DNA of 64,000 nucleotides, from assembly GCA_963838385.1 (NCBI GenBank), contig CAWIRE010000006.1, forward strand, positions 310,001 to 374,000, read 5' to 3'. Numbering within the stretch: position 1 is the first letter of the stretch; the number at the start of each line of letters is the position of its first letter. The notes under the pieces are model-generated. The model did not search any database. It had not been told where the DNA came from and saw nothing but the letters and a program-made list of their open reading frames with translations. Both the position numbers and the translations under genes were made by a program. Origin of the DNA: DAHUYF01 sp963838385. Its GTDB lineage: Bacteria > Pseudomonadota > Alphaproteobacteria > ATCC43930 > CGMCC-115725. This document shows, piece by piece, positions 26,113 through 34,587 of this stretch.

Positions 26113-28413
26113 TTGCGGCGTAACTTGGCTGTTGCGGCAGTCTGCGTCGGGGTCGCAGGCGCCACGGGCATGGCGGTCTTGCCGACGCGGCAAAGCGCCG
26201 CACAAGTGCCCTCCGGCGGCATCATCTCCGAGGTTCGCATCGAAGGCACGCAGCGCGTCGAGCCCGAGACGGTGCGCTCCTACCTGCAGGTGCAGCCGGG
26301 CGATGCCTTCGACAGCGACCGCATCGACAAATCGCTCAAGAGCCTGTTCGCCACCGGCCTCTTCGCGGACGTGACGCTGCGGCGCGACGGTGACGCGCTG
26401 ATCGTGCATGTGGTGGAGAATCCGGTCATCAACCGCATCGCCTTCGAGGGCAACAAGAAGCTCAGCGACGACACCCTCAATCAGGAAATCCAGCTCAAGC
26501 CGCGCACCGTCTATACCCGTTCCAAGGTGCAGAGCGACGTGAAGCGCATCCTCGACCTCTATCGGCGCAACGGCCGTTTCGCCGCCCGGGTCGAGCCCAA
26601 GATCATTCCGCTGGAGCAGAATCGCGTCGACCTCGTCTACGAGATCGACGAAGGACCGACCACCGGCATCCGCAGCATCAATTTCGTCGGCAACCGCCTG
26701 TTCACCGCCAGCCGGCTGCGCGAGGTGATCCAGACCAAGGAATTGCGCTGGTATCGCTTCTTCAGCAGCGACGACAATTATGACCCTGACCGGCTCACCT
26801 ACGACCGCGAGCTGCTTCGCAAGTTCTATCTGTCGGAAGGCTACGCCGATTTCCGCGTCGTCTCGGCGGTGGCGGAGCTGACGCCGCAGCGCGACGGCTT
26901 CTTCATCACCTTCACCATCGAGGAAGGCGAGCGCTACAAATTCGGCAAGATCGACGTGACCAACGCGATCAAGGACGTCAGCACCGACTCGCTGCGGCCG
27001 CTGGTCACCGTGCATTCGGGCGACTGGTACAACGCCGATCAGATCGACAAGACGATCTCCGCCCTCACCGACGCGTTGGGCAACCGCGGCTATGCCTTCA
27101 TCAACATCGAGCCGCGCGTCCACCGCGATGCCCAGACGCACACCATCGATGTTACCTTCGACGTCAAGGAAGGGCCGCGCGTCTATGTCGAGCGCATCGA
27201 CATCACCGGCAATGTGCGCACGCTCGACAAGGTGATCCGGCGCGAATTCCGCCTGACGGAAGGCGATGCGTTCAACACCTCGCGGCTGCAGCGCTCGGAG
27301 CAGCGCATCAAGAATCTCGGCTACTTCAAGAAGGTCGACGTCACCACCAATCCCGGCAGCGCTCCCGACAAGACCGTGATCGGCGTCAACGTCGAGGAGC
27401 AGTCGACCGGCGAGTTCTCGATCGGCGCCGGCTTCTCGACCATCGAAGGCGTTCTCGGCGACATCACCATCCGCGAACGCAACCTGATGGGGACCGGCCA
27501 GGATCTGCGCCTCAGCACCACCATCGCGCAGTACGACGACCAGGTGAATTTGAGCTTCACCGAGCCCTATTTCCTCGAGCGCAATCTCGCGGCCGGCTTC
27601 GATCTCTTCGTGATGAAGCAGAACAACGTGCTGTTGGGCGCCTATCTGCCGTACAACCAGTTCAGCTATGGTGGCACGCTGCGGCTGGGCTACCAGATCA
27701 CCGAGGCTCTGCGCCAGACGCTCAAATACACGCTGCGTCAGGACACCATCAACGACGTCCAATCGACCGCCTCGCGTTTCATCCAGGAAGAGGCGGGGAC
27801 CCGCAACACCTCGGCGGTCGGCCAGGTGCTGCTCTACGACAAGCGCGACAATCGGCTCCAGCCGACGGCGGGATATTTCGCGCAGCTTGCCACGGACCTC
27901 GCCGGGCTGGGCGGTGATGTGCGTTATGGCCGCGCGGTGCTCTCCGGCGGCTACTATTTCGGCTGGGCGCCCGATTACGTGCTGAGCCTCGCCGGCGAGG
28001 GCGGCTATATCCGCGGCATCAATGAGATGGTGCACATCGAGGATCGCTTCTTCGTCGGCGGCGACAATTTCCCCGGTTTCAAGATCGGCGGCATCGGCCC
28101 CCGCGACCTGGTCTCGAACGATTCGCTCGGTGGCAATACCTACTATGTCGCGAGCCTGACGCAGAGCTTCCCGATCGGCCTGCCGCCGGAGCTCGGCTTC
28201 AGCGCCCATGTCTTCACCGATGTCGGCTCCCTCTATGGCATCGATGATACCGGCAATATCGGCAATTCCAGTTCGCTGCGCGTTTCCGCGGGTGCCGGGT
28301 TCTCCTGGAAATCGCCGCTCGGTCCGATCCGCGTCGACATCGCCCGCCCGGTGATCCGCCAGCCCTACGACAAATCGCTGACCCTCAACGTGAACTTCGG
28401 CACGAGGTTCTGA
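26113..28413 (+). CDS. bamA: outer membrane protein assembly factor BamA
   Basis: A 766-residue Omp85 protein, the core of the BAM complex that folds beta-barrel proteins into the outer membrane. A signal peptide (to about residue 34), five POTRA domains (about 35-430) and a 16-strand barrel ending in aromatic NFGTRF are visible. The start is probably TTG at 26113 behind GGGGGAAG, as no ATG is available before the signal peptide. In the loop-6 region the usual R-G-F/Y motif reads F-Pro654-G-F (GGDNFPGFKIGGIGPRD), so the near-invariant arginine is missing. Confidence 0.95.
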   Translation: MRRNLAVAAVCVGVAGATGMAVLPTRQSAAQVPSGGIISEVRIEGTQRVEPETVRSYLQVQPGDAFDSDRIDKSLKSLFATGLFADVTLRRDGDALIVHVVENPVINRIAFEGNKKLSDDTLNQEIQLKPRTVYTRSKVQSDVKRILDLYRRNGRFAARVEPKIIPLEQNRVDLVYEIDEGPTTGIRSINFVGNRLFTASRLREVIQTKELRWYRFFSSDDNYDPDRLTYDRELLRKFYLSEGYADFRVVSAVAELTPQRDGFFITFTIEEGERYKFGKIDVTNAIKDVSTDSLRPLVTVHSGDWYNADQIDKTISALTDALGNRGYAFINIEPRVHRDAQTHTIDVTFDVKEGPRVYVERIDITGNVRTLDKVIRREFRLTEGDAFNTSRLQRSEQRIKNLGYFKKVDVTTNPGSAPDKTVIGVNVEEQSTGEFSIGAGFSTIEGVLGDITIRERNLMGTGQDLRLSTTIAQYDDQVNLSFTEPYFLERNLAAGFDLFVMKQNNVLLGAYLPYNQFSYGGTLRLGYQITEALRQTLKYTLRQDTINDVQSTASRFIQEEAGTRNTSAVGQVLLYDKRDNRLQPTAGYFAQLATDLAGLGGDVRYGRAVLSGGYYFGWAPDYVLSLAGEGGYIRGINEMVHIEDRFFVGGDNFPGFKIGGIGPRDLVSNDSLGGNTYYVASLTQSFPIGLPPELGFSAHVFTDVGSLYGIDDTGNIGNSSSLRVSAGAGFSWKSPLGPIRVDIARPVIRQPYDKSLTLNVNFGTRF

Positions 28414-29015
28414 TGTGCTCCTTCCTGCGACGCGGCACGCCCGGCGTCCTTGTCCTCATCGCCGCCTTCCTCGCTTCCGCCGCGCCCGTGGCGGCGCAAC
28501 CCGCCATCCCGGCGCCGGTGATCCTCGTCGTCGACATGCAGCAGGTCCTGCAGGAAGCCAAGGCGGCCAAGGAGGTGCAGGCGGCGCTCAACCAGCGCTA
28601 CACCGCCTATTCCAAGGAGGTGGCGCAGCAGGAGGACGAGCTGCAGAAGGGCGGCGCCGAGCTCGAGCGCCAACGCACGGTGCTGGCGCCCGACGCCTAC
28701 AACGCCCGCGCGCGCGAGCTGCAGCAGCGTTATGACGAGCTCGGCAAGACGGTCCAGTCGAAGCGCGAGACGCTGCAGCATAGCCTCAACGACGCCATGG
28801 GCAAGGTCCGGGCGGCCGCGCTCGAAGTGGTGGGCGACATCAGCAAGGAGCGGCGGGCCACGCTGGTACTGGAGAAACAGGCGGTGGTATACGAGACGGA
28901 AGGCATGGACATCAGCGCCGACGCCATCCGGCGCCTGGACAAGAAGCTGCCTTCGGTGCCGATCAACCTGCCGGCCGCCGAGGGCGGCGGCCCGCGGCTG
29001 CCGGCGAAGAACTAG
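28413..29015 (+). CDS. skp: periplasmic chaperone Skp/OmpH
   Basis: A 200-residue OmpH-family chaperone that holds unfolded outer-membrane proteins on their way to BamA. A signal peptide ends near residue 29 (AAPVAAQ), the strand ILVVDMQQVLQEAKAAKE follows, then a long coiled coil (about residues 50-150) forms the tentacle arms, and a Pro-rich end. Its ATG overlaps the bamA stop (TGATG). The position between bamA and lpxD matches the widespread bamA-skp-lpxD order. Confidence 0.92.
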   Translation: MCSFLRRGTPGVLVLIAAFLASAAPVAAQPAIPAPVILVVDMQQVLQEAKAAKEVQAALNQRYTAYSKEVAQQEDELQKGGAELERQRTVLAPDAYNARARELQQRYDELGKTVQSKRETLQHSLNDAMGKVRAAALEVVGDISKERRATLVLEKQAVVYETEGMDISADAIRRLDKKLPSVPINLPAAEGGGPRLPAKN

Positions 29016-29025
29016 GGCGAGCGTC

Positions 29026-30048
29026 ATGGCGGACCCGCGCTTCTACAGCGTCGCCGGCCCCTTCAGCGTGGCCGAGCTGGCGCGCCGCAGCGGCGCCGCC
29101 CTCGGCGGCGCCGGCAGGGCGGAGTTGCTGCTGCGCGACGTGGCGTCGCTCGAGGCCGCGGGGCCCGAGCAGGTGAGCTGGCTCGACAACCGCAAATACC
29201 TCGCCGAGTTCCGCGCCACCGCCGCCGGCGCCATCTTCGTGCAGCCGGCGCTGGCCGGGCAGGCCCCGCCCGGCGCCACGCTGCTGCTGACCGAGCAGCC
29301 TTACCGCGGCTATGCCATCGCCGCCCAGGCCTTCTACCCGGAGCCGCCGCCCGAGCCCGGCATCGCCCCGGGCGCGGTGGTCGATCCCTCGGCACGGCTG
29401 GGCGAAGGCACCAGGGTCGAGCCCAATGCGGTGATCGGACCCGGGGTGGAGACCGGCAGGCGCTGCCTGATCGGCGCCAACAGCGTCATCGGCGCCGCCT
29501 CGGTGCTGGGCGACGACGTGCGCATCGGCGCCAATGTCAGCGTCAGCCATGCCCTGATCGGCGCCCGCGTGCGGCTCCATCCCGGCGCCCGGATCGGCCA
29601 GGACGGCTTCGGCTTCGCCCTTGACCCCAAAGGGTACGTCAAGGTGCCGCAGCTCGGCCGGGTGATCATCGGCGACGACGTCGAGATCGGCGCCAACACC
29701 ACCATCGACCGCGGCGCCGTCCGGGATACGGTGATCGGCGCCGGCACCATGATTGATAATCTGGTGCAAATCGGGCACAACGTGCAGATCGGGCGTGGGT
29801 GCGTGCTGGTCTCCCAGGTGGGGATTTCCGGCAGCACCCGGCTCGGCGATTATGTGATGATCGGCGGCCAGGGCGGGCTGACCGGTCATCTCGTCATCGG
29901 CAGCGGGGCGCGCATCGCCGCCCAGTCCGGCGTCATGCGCGACATCGCGCCGGGCGAGAGCGTGATGGGCTATCCCGCGTCGCCGATCAAGGAGTTCTTC
30001 CGCCAGCACGCGACCTTGCTGCGGCTGGCGAAGAGGAAGAGCGAGTAG
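29026..30048 (+). CDS. lpxD: UDP-3-O-(3-hydroxyacyl)glucosamine N-acyltransferase
   Basis: A 340-residue left-handed beta-helix acyltransferase adding the N-linked 3-hydroxyacyl chain in lipid A synthesis. The N-terminal uridine-binding domain (about 1-100) is followed by hexapeptide repeats from GAVVDPSARLGEGTRVEPNAVIGP onward, including IGQDGFGFA and NTTIDRGAVRDTVIG with its catalytic-site histidine in NLVQIGHNVQIG. A longer frame upstream overlaps skp and is not coding. It ends one base before fabZ. Confidence 0.96.
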   Translation: MADPRFYSVAGPFSVAELARRSGAALGGAGRAELLLRDVASLEAAGPEQVSWLDNRKYLAEFRATAAGAIFVQPALAGQAPPGATLLLTEQPYRGYAIAAQAFYPEPPPEPGIAPGAVVDPSARLGEGTRVEPNAVIGPGVETGRRCLIGANSVIGAASVLGDDVRIGANVSVSHALIGARVRLHPGARIGQDGFGFALDPKGYVKVPQLGRVIIGDDVEIGANTTIDRGAVRDTVIGAGTMIDNLVQIGHNVQIGRGCVLVSQVGISGSTRLGDYVMIGGQGGLTGHLVIGSGARIAAQSGVMRDIAPGESVMGYPASPIKEFFRQHATLLRLAKRKSE

Positions 30049-30049
30049 G

Positions 30050-30514
30050 ATGGACACGACGCAACCGGGCATCGCCGGGGAGATCGACATTCAGCGGATC
30101 ATGCAGATGATCCCGCACCGCCATCCGTTTCTGCTGATCGACCGGGTGGTGGATGTGATCACCGGCGAGAGCGCCGTCGGGATCAAGAACGTGTCGATCA
30201 ACGAGGGCTATTTCCAGGGGCATTTCCCGCAGCATCCGGTGATGCCCGGCGTGCTGATGATCGAGGCGATGGCGCAGACCGCGGCGGTGCTGGTGGTGCA
30301 CACGCTGGGGCCGGAGTCGGAGGGCAAGCTGGTCTATTTCATGAGCGTCGACAACGCCCGCTTCCGTCACCCGGTCTTTCCCGGCGACCAGCTGCAGGTG
30401 AAGGTGGTGCGCAAGCAGAACCGCGGCAATGTCTGGAAGTTCGACGGCCGGGCGATGGTTCACGACAAGGTCATGGCCGAGGCGACCTTCGCTGCCATGA
30501 TCCGGGACCGCTGA
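30050..30514 (+). CDS. fabZ: (3R)-hydroxyacyl-ACP dehydratase FabZ
   Basis: A 154-residue hot-dog-fold dehydratase of fatty acid elongation, competing with LpxA and LpxD for hydroxyacyl-ACP. The catalytic pair is His58 in GHFPQHPVMPG and Glu72 in MIEAMAQ, with the substrate-facing HRHPFLLIDRV near the N-terminus. It lies between lpxD and lpxA as in most Gram-negative bacteria, with spacers of one and four bases, so fatty acid and lipid A genes are co-expressed. Confidence 0.97.
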   Translation: MDTTQPGIAGEIDIQRIMQMIPHRHPFLLIDRVVDVITGESAVGIKNVSINEGYFQGHFPQHPVMPGVLMIEAMAQTAAVLVVHTLGPESEGKLVYFMSVDNARFRHPVFPGDQLQVKVVRKQNRGNVWKFDGRAMVHDKVMAEATFAAMIRDR

Positions 30515-30518
30515 GCCA

Positions 30519-31319
30519 GTGGCCGAGATCCATCCAACGTCCGTCATCGAGCCCGGCGCCGAGATCGCGCAGAGCGTTCGCATCGGCCCCTTTTGCCACG
30601 TGGGATCCAAGGTCGTGCTCGGCGAGGAGGTCGAGATCCTGTCGCACGTCGTGCTCGCCGGCCGCACCAGCATCGGCGCGGGCACCCGCATCTTCCCCTT
30701 CGCCTCGATCGGCCACCGGCCGCAGGATCTGAAATATGCGGGCGAGGATTCGGCGCTGATCATCGGCAAGCGCAATCTCATCCGCGAGCACGTCACCATG
30801 AATCCCGGCACCGCCGGCGGCGGCATGGTGACGCGGGTCGGCGATGGCTGCCTGTTCATGGCGAGCGCGCATGTGGCGCATGACTGCCTGGTCGGCGACA
30901 ACGTCATCATGGCCAACAACGCAACGCTTGCCGGGCATGTCGTCGTCGGCGACTACGCCTTCTTCGGCGGGCTGTCGGCGGCGCATCAATTCACCCGCAT
31001 CGGCGCCCACGCCATGATCGGCGGCCTCACCGGCGTCGAGCGCGACGTCATCCCCTATGGCTCGGTCATGGGCGACCGGGCGCGGCTCGTCGGCCTCAAC
31101 ATCATCGGATTGCAGCGCCGCGGCTTCTCGCGCGAGGATATCCAGGCGCTGCGCAGCGCCTATCAGATGCTGTTCGAGGACGGCAACGGCACGCTCGCCG
31201 CGCGCGCCGACGCGGTGGCGGCGCGCTATGGCCATGTGCGGCCGGTGAGCGACATCGTCGATTTCGTCCGCGCCGACAACGCCCGCGGCTTCGTCCTGCC
31301 CAAGAGCAATGGCGCCTAA
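30519..31319 (+). CDS. lpxA: UDP-N-acetylglucosamine 3-O-acyltransferase
   Basis: A 266-residue trimeric beta-helix enzyme catalysing the first step of lipid A synthesis. Hexapeptide repeats run through the first 190 residues; LIREHVTMNPGTAGG, ASAHVAHDCLVGDNVIMANNATLAGHV with the catalytic histidine, and the helical C-terminal domain (GFSREDIQALRSAYQMLF) are present. It starts at GTG, four bases after fabZ, at the conserved N-terminus AEIHPTSVIEPGAEI. Its end overlaps lpxI by eleven bases. Confidence 0.96.
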   Translation: MAEIHPTSVIEPGAEIAQSVRIGPFCHVGSKVVLGEEVEILSHVVLAGRTSIGAGTRIFPFASIGHRPQDLKYAGEDSALIIGKRNLIREHVTMNPGTAGGGMVTRVGDGCLFMASAHVAHDCLVGDNVIMANNATLAGHVVVGDYAFFGGLSAAHQFTRIGAHAMIGGLTGVERDVIPYGSVMGDRARLVGLNIIGLQRRGFSREDIQALRSAYQMLFEDGNGTLAARADAVAARYGHVRPVSDIVDFVRADNARGFVLPKSNGA

Positions 31320-32130
31320 GCTCGGCATCCTCGCCGGCGCCGGCGAGCTGCCGCTGCGCATCATCGAGGCCTGCCGCGCCGCCGACCGTCCGTTCTTCGT
31401 CCTGGCCTTCGAAGGCTCCGCCGATCCCGCCCTGCTGGCCGGCGCGCCGCAGGCCTGGGTGCGCCTCGGCGCGGCCGGCGAAGGCCTGCGCCTGCTGCGC
31501 GAGAACGGGGTGGAGGAGCTGGTGATGGCGGGCGCGGTGCGCCGCCCATCGCTGCTGCAGCTTCGGCCGGATTGGCGCACCGCCAAGTTCTTCGCGCGCG
31601 TCAGCTACCGCGCGCTCGGCGATGACGGGCTGCTGCGCTCGGTCATCCGCGAGCTGGAGGACGCCGAGGGATTTCGCGTCATCGGCGCCGACGCGCTGCT
31701 CGGCCCGGCGCTGGCGCCGGCGGGGCCGCTCGGCCGGCTCGCCCCCGACGAGCAGGCACAGCAGGACATAGCGCTGGGATTCCGCATCGTGCGCGCGCTG
31801 GGCGCGCTCGATATCGGCCAGGCGGCGGTGGTGCAGCAGGGGCTGGTGCTGGGGGTCGAGGCGATCGAAGGCACCGATGCGCTGATCGAACGCTGCCGGG
31901 CGCTGCGCCGGGAAGGGCCGGGCGGCGTGCTGGTCAAGGGCATGAAGCCGGGGCAGGAGCGCCGCGCCGACCTGCCGACCATCGGACCGCGCACCGTGGC
32001 GCGGGCCGAGGCGGCGGGGCTCGGCGGCATTGCCGTCGAAGCCGGCGCCACCCTCGTCCTCGACCGCGACGCGACGGTCGCCGCCGCCGACCGCGCCGGC
32101 CTCTTTCTCGTCGGCATCGTGCCGCCATGA
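31309..32130 (+). CDS. lpxI: UDP-2,3-diacylglucosamine pyrophosphatase LpxI
   Basis: A 273-residue LpxI (DUF1009) enzyme that hydrolyses UDP-2,3-diacylglucosamine to lipid X, replacing LpxH in alphaproteobacteria. It begins with LGILAGAGELPLRIIEACR, typical of the N-terminal Rossmann-like domain, and has the second domain with QQGLVLGVEAIEGTDALI and the motif VKGMKPGQERRADLPTIG, which includes the catalytic-site residues of the family. It overlaps lpxA by eleven bases and lpxB by four. Confidence 0.95.
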   Translation: MAPKLGILAGAGELPLRIIEACRAADRPFFVLAFEGSADPALLAGAPQAWVRLGAAGEGLRLLRENGVEELVMAGAVRRPSLLQLRPDWRTAKFFARVSYRALGDDGLLRSVIRELEDAEGFRVIGADALLGPALAPAGPLGRLAPDEQAQQDIALGFRIVRALGALDIGQAAVVQQGLVLGVEAIEGTDALIERCRALRREGPGGVLVKGMKPGQERRADLPTIGPRTVARAEAAGLGGIAVEAGATLVLDRDATVAAADRAGLFLVGIVPP

Positions 32131-33311
32131 GCGCCGAGGCGCCGCTCGTCTACCTGATCGCCGGCGAGCCTTCGGGCAACGTCCTGGGCGGCCGTCTGAT
32201 GGCGGCGCTGCAGGAGCGCAGCGCCGGCCCGCTGCGCTTTGCCGGCATCGGCGGCGAGCGCATGGCGGAGCAGGGGCTGGAGAGCCGGGTGCCGCTGCAC
32301 GAGCTCGCCGTGATGGGGGTCGCCGAGGTGCTGCCGCGCGCGCGCCTCATCCTGCGACGGGTCAAGGAGACGGTCGCCGACATCCGCCGGGTCAAGCCCG
32401 CGGCGGTTGTCACCATCGACAGCTCCGGCTTCACCTGGCGGGTGGCGCAACGGCTGCGGCAGGGCGGCGAGCGGGCGCTGCCGCTCATCCACTATGTGGC
32501 GCCCATGGTCTGGGCCTGGCGCGCCGGGCGGGCGCGGCGGATGGCGCGCTGGTACGACCATCTGATGGTGCTGCTGCCCTTCGAGCCGCCCTATTTCGCC
32601 AAGGTCGGGCTCGCCTGCACCTATGTCGGCCATCCCGTGGTCGAGAGCGGCGCCGATCGCGGCGACGGGCCGGGCTTCCGCCGCCGCCACGGCATCCCGC
32701 CCGAGGCGCCGGTGCTGGCGGTGCTGCCGGGCAGCCGCCGCGGCGAGGTCGGGCGGCTGCTGCCGTCCTTTGCCGGCGCTGTCGAGCGCCTGGCGCGGCG
32801 TCATCCCGATCTCCGCCTCGTGGTGCCCGTGACCGAGACGGTGGCCGCCCAGGTGGCGGCTGCCGTGGCCTCCTGGCCGGCACCCGCCCTGCTGGTGCGC
32901 GGCGAGCGCGAGAAATACGACGCCTTCACCGCCAGCAACGCGGCGATCGCCGCCTCCGGCACGGTGGCGCTGGAGCTGGCGATGGCCGGCGTGCCGGCGC
33001 TCGTCGCCTATCGCCTCAACCCGTTGACCCATGCGCTGCTGCGGCGCATCGTCAGGGTCCGCTATATTCACCTGCTCAACCTGATCCTGGGGCGCGAGGT
33101 AGTGCCGGAGCTGATCCAAGACGAGTGCACGCCGGAAAGGCTCGCCGAGACGGTCGAGTGCCTGCTCGGCGACGAGACGCGGCGGCAGGCGCAGATCCAG
33201 GCCTGCCGCCAGGCGCTGAAGCAGCTAGGATTGGGCGAGCTGTCGCCGAGCCGCCGCGCCGCCGATCTCGTGCTCTCGATCATTGCCCAGCGCCGGCGCA
33301 GCGCCGCCTGA
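32127..33311 (+). CDS. lpxB: lipid A disaccharide synthase
   Basis: A 394-residue GT19 glycosyltransferase joining lipid X and UDP-diacylglucosamine into the lipid A disaccharide. It has the N-terminal IAGEPSGNVLGGRLM motif, MVWAWRAGRARRM, YVGHPVVE and VLPGSRRGEVGRLLP, and the C-terminal ASGTVALELAMAGVPALVAYR donor site. It overlaps the lpxI stop by four bases and ends the outer-membrane supercluster. gltA, which commonly follows, is displaced to 37691 by the inserted genes. Confidence 0.96.
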   Translation: MSAEAPLVYLIAGEPSGNVLGGRLMAALQERSAGPLRFAGIGGERMAEQGLESRVPLHELAVMGVAEVLPRARLILRRVKETVADIRRVKPAAVVTIDSSGFTWRVAQRLRQGGERALPLIHYVAPMVWAWRAGRARRMARWYDHLMVLLPFEPPYFAKVGLACTYVGHPVVESGADRGDGPGFRRRHGIPPEAPVLAVLPGSRRGEVGRLLPSFAGAVERLARRHPDLRLVVPVTETVAAQVAAAVASWPAPALLVRGEREKYDAFTASNAAIAASGTVALELAMAGVPALVAYRLNPLTHALLRRIVRVRYIHLLNLILGREVVPELIQDECTPERLAETVECLLGDETRRQAQIQACRQALKQLGLGELSPSRRAADLVLSIIAQRRRSAA

Positions 33312-33338
33312 CGCGTCAGAACTCGAAAGGAGGCTGCG

Positions 33339-33773
33339 ATGGACACCAAGACCGCCGACAAGCCGGCCGCGCCCGTGATCGGCGCGGGGCGGATGCTGCA
33401 CACCATGCTCCGCGTCTTCGATCTCACGAAGTCGCTCGACTTCTATTCGCGCTTGCTCGGCATGCAGGTGCTGCGCCAGCGCGAGGTGCCGGACGGGCGC
33501 TACACGCTGGCCTTCGTCGGCTACGGCGCCGAGGAGAGCAGCACGGTGATCGAGCTCACCTACAATTGGGACCAGAAGGAGCCCTACGCGCTCGGCACCG
33601 CCTTCGGCCATCTCGCCATCGGCGTCGGCAACGTCTATGCCGTCTGCGACACGCTCGCCAAGGCAGGCGTGAAGATCACGCGGCCGCCCGGCCCGGTGAA
33701 GTTCGGCACCACGGTGATCGCCTTCATCGAGGATCCCGACGGCTACAAGATCGAGCTGATCCAACGTGGCTAA
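33339..33773 (+). CDS. gloA: lactoylglutathione lyase (glyoxalase I)
   Basis: A 144-residue VOC-fold glyoxalase I that converts the methylglyoxal-glutathione hemithioacetal to S-lactoylglutathione. Metal ligands fit the family: His in MLHTMLRVFDL, Glu in STVIELTYN, His in TAFGHLAIGV and Glu in GYKIELIQR. The N-terminal 16 residues before the first strand are a non-conserved extension. It begins 27 bases after lpxB and overlaps the next gene by eight bases. It is the first gene of a block that interrupts the usual lpxB-gltA order. Confidence 0.92.
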   Translation: MDTKTADKPAAPVIGAGRMLHTMLRVFDLTKSLDFYSRLLGMQVLRQREVPDGRYTLAFVGYGAEESSTVIELTYNWDQKEPYALGTAFGHLAIGVGNVYAVCDTLAKAGVKITRPPGPVKFGTTVIAFIEDPDGYKIELIQRG

Positions 33774-34578
33774 GACCGGCGCCGGGCCGCGCATCGAGCT
33801 CACCATCGAGGAGCGCGGCGCCGCGGGCCGCGTCGCCCGGCTCGCCATCAATCATCCGGGCAAGCTCAACATCCTGACGCGCGGGTTGATCGAGGATCTC
33901 GCCGACAAGGTCGAGGCGCTCGCGGCCGATGACGGGCTGCGCGCGCTGGTGCTGACCGGCGCGGGCGAGCGCGCCTTCATCGGCGGCGCCGACATCCGCG
34001 ACATGGCGGCGCTCGATGGCGGCAGCGCCGCGCCCTTCATCACCGCGCTGCACCGCGCCTGCGATGCGCTGCGCCGCCTGCCGGCGCCGGTGATCGCCCG
34101 CATCCACGGCTATGCGCTGGGCGCCGGGCTCGAGGTCGCCGCCGCCTGCGATCTGCGCATCGCCAGCGAGCATGCGCGCTTCGGCATGCCCGAGGTCAAG
34201 GTCGGCATCCCCTCGGTGATCGAGGCGGCGCTGTTGCCGAGCCTCATCGGCTGGGGCCGCACGCGCCGGCTGCTGCTCACCGCCGAGACCATCGACGCGC
34301 GGCGGGCGGAGCAATGGGGGCTGGTCGAATGGTGCGTTCCCGCGGCCCAGCTCGACGCCGCGGTGGGCGAGCTGGTCGGCGCCATCCTCGCCTGCGGCGC
34401 CAACGCCATCCGGCTGCAGAAGGCGCTGATCCGCGACTGGGAGGAGCTGCCGATGGCGCAGGCGATCGCGCGCGGCGTCGACAGCTTTGCCGCCGCCTTC
34501 GCCGGCGACGAGCCGCATCGGATGATGGGCGATTTCCTGGCCAAGGCGGCGGCGCGCAAGAAGGCGCGGTCGCGATAG
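33766..34578 (+). CDS. enoyl-CoA hydratase/isomerase family protein
   Basis: A 270-residue crotonase-fold protein. The oxyanion-hole segments are visible as ERAFIGGADIRDMAAL and HGYALGAGLEVAAACDLRIAS. At the usual catalytic glutamate positions it has MPEVKVGIPSVIEAALLP, where the second glutamate of classic hydratases (EVxLG[I/L]xPG) is not clearly conserved, so hydratase activity is uncertain and isomerase or hydrolase action is possible. The GTG start overlaps gloA by eight bases. It may belong with the downstream ring-cleavage-like genes, but this is inference. Confidence 0.85.
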   Translation: MAKTGAGPRIELTIEERGAAGRVARLAINHPGKLNILTRGLIEDLADKVEALAADDGLRALVLTGAGERAFIGGADIRDMAALDGGSAAPFITALHRACDALRRLPAPVIARIHGYALGAGLEVAAACDLRIASEHARFGMPEVKVGIPSVIEAALLPSLIGWGRTRRLLLTAETIDARRAEQWGLVEWCVPAAQLDAAVGELVGAILACGANAIRLQKALIRDWEELPMAQAIARGVDSFAAAFAGDEPHRMMGDFLAKAAARKKARSR

Positions 34579-34587
34579 GAGCTGCCG

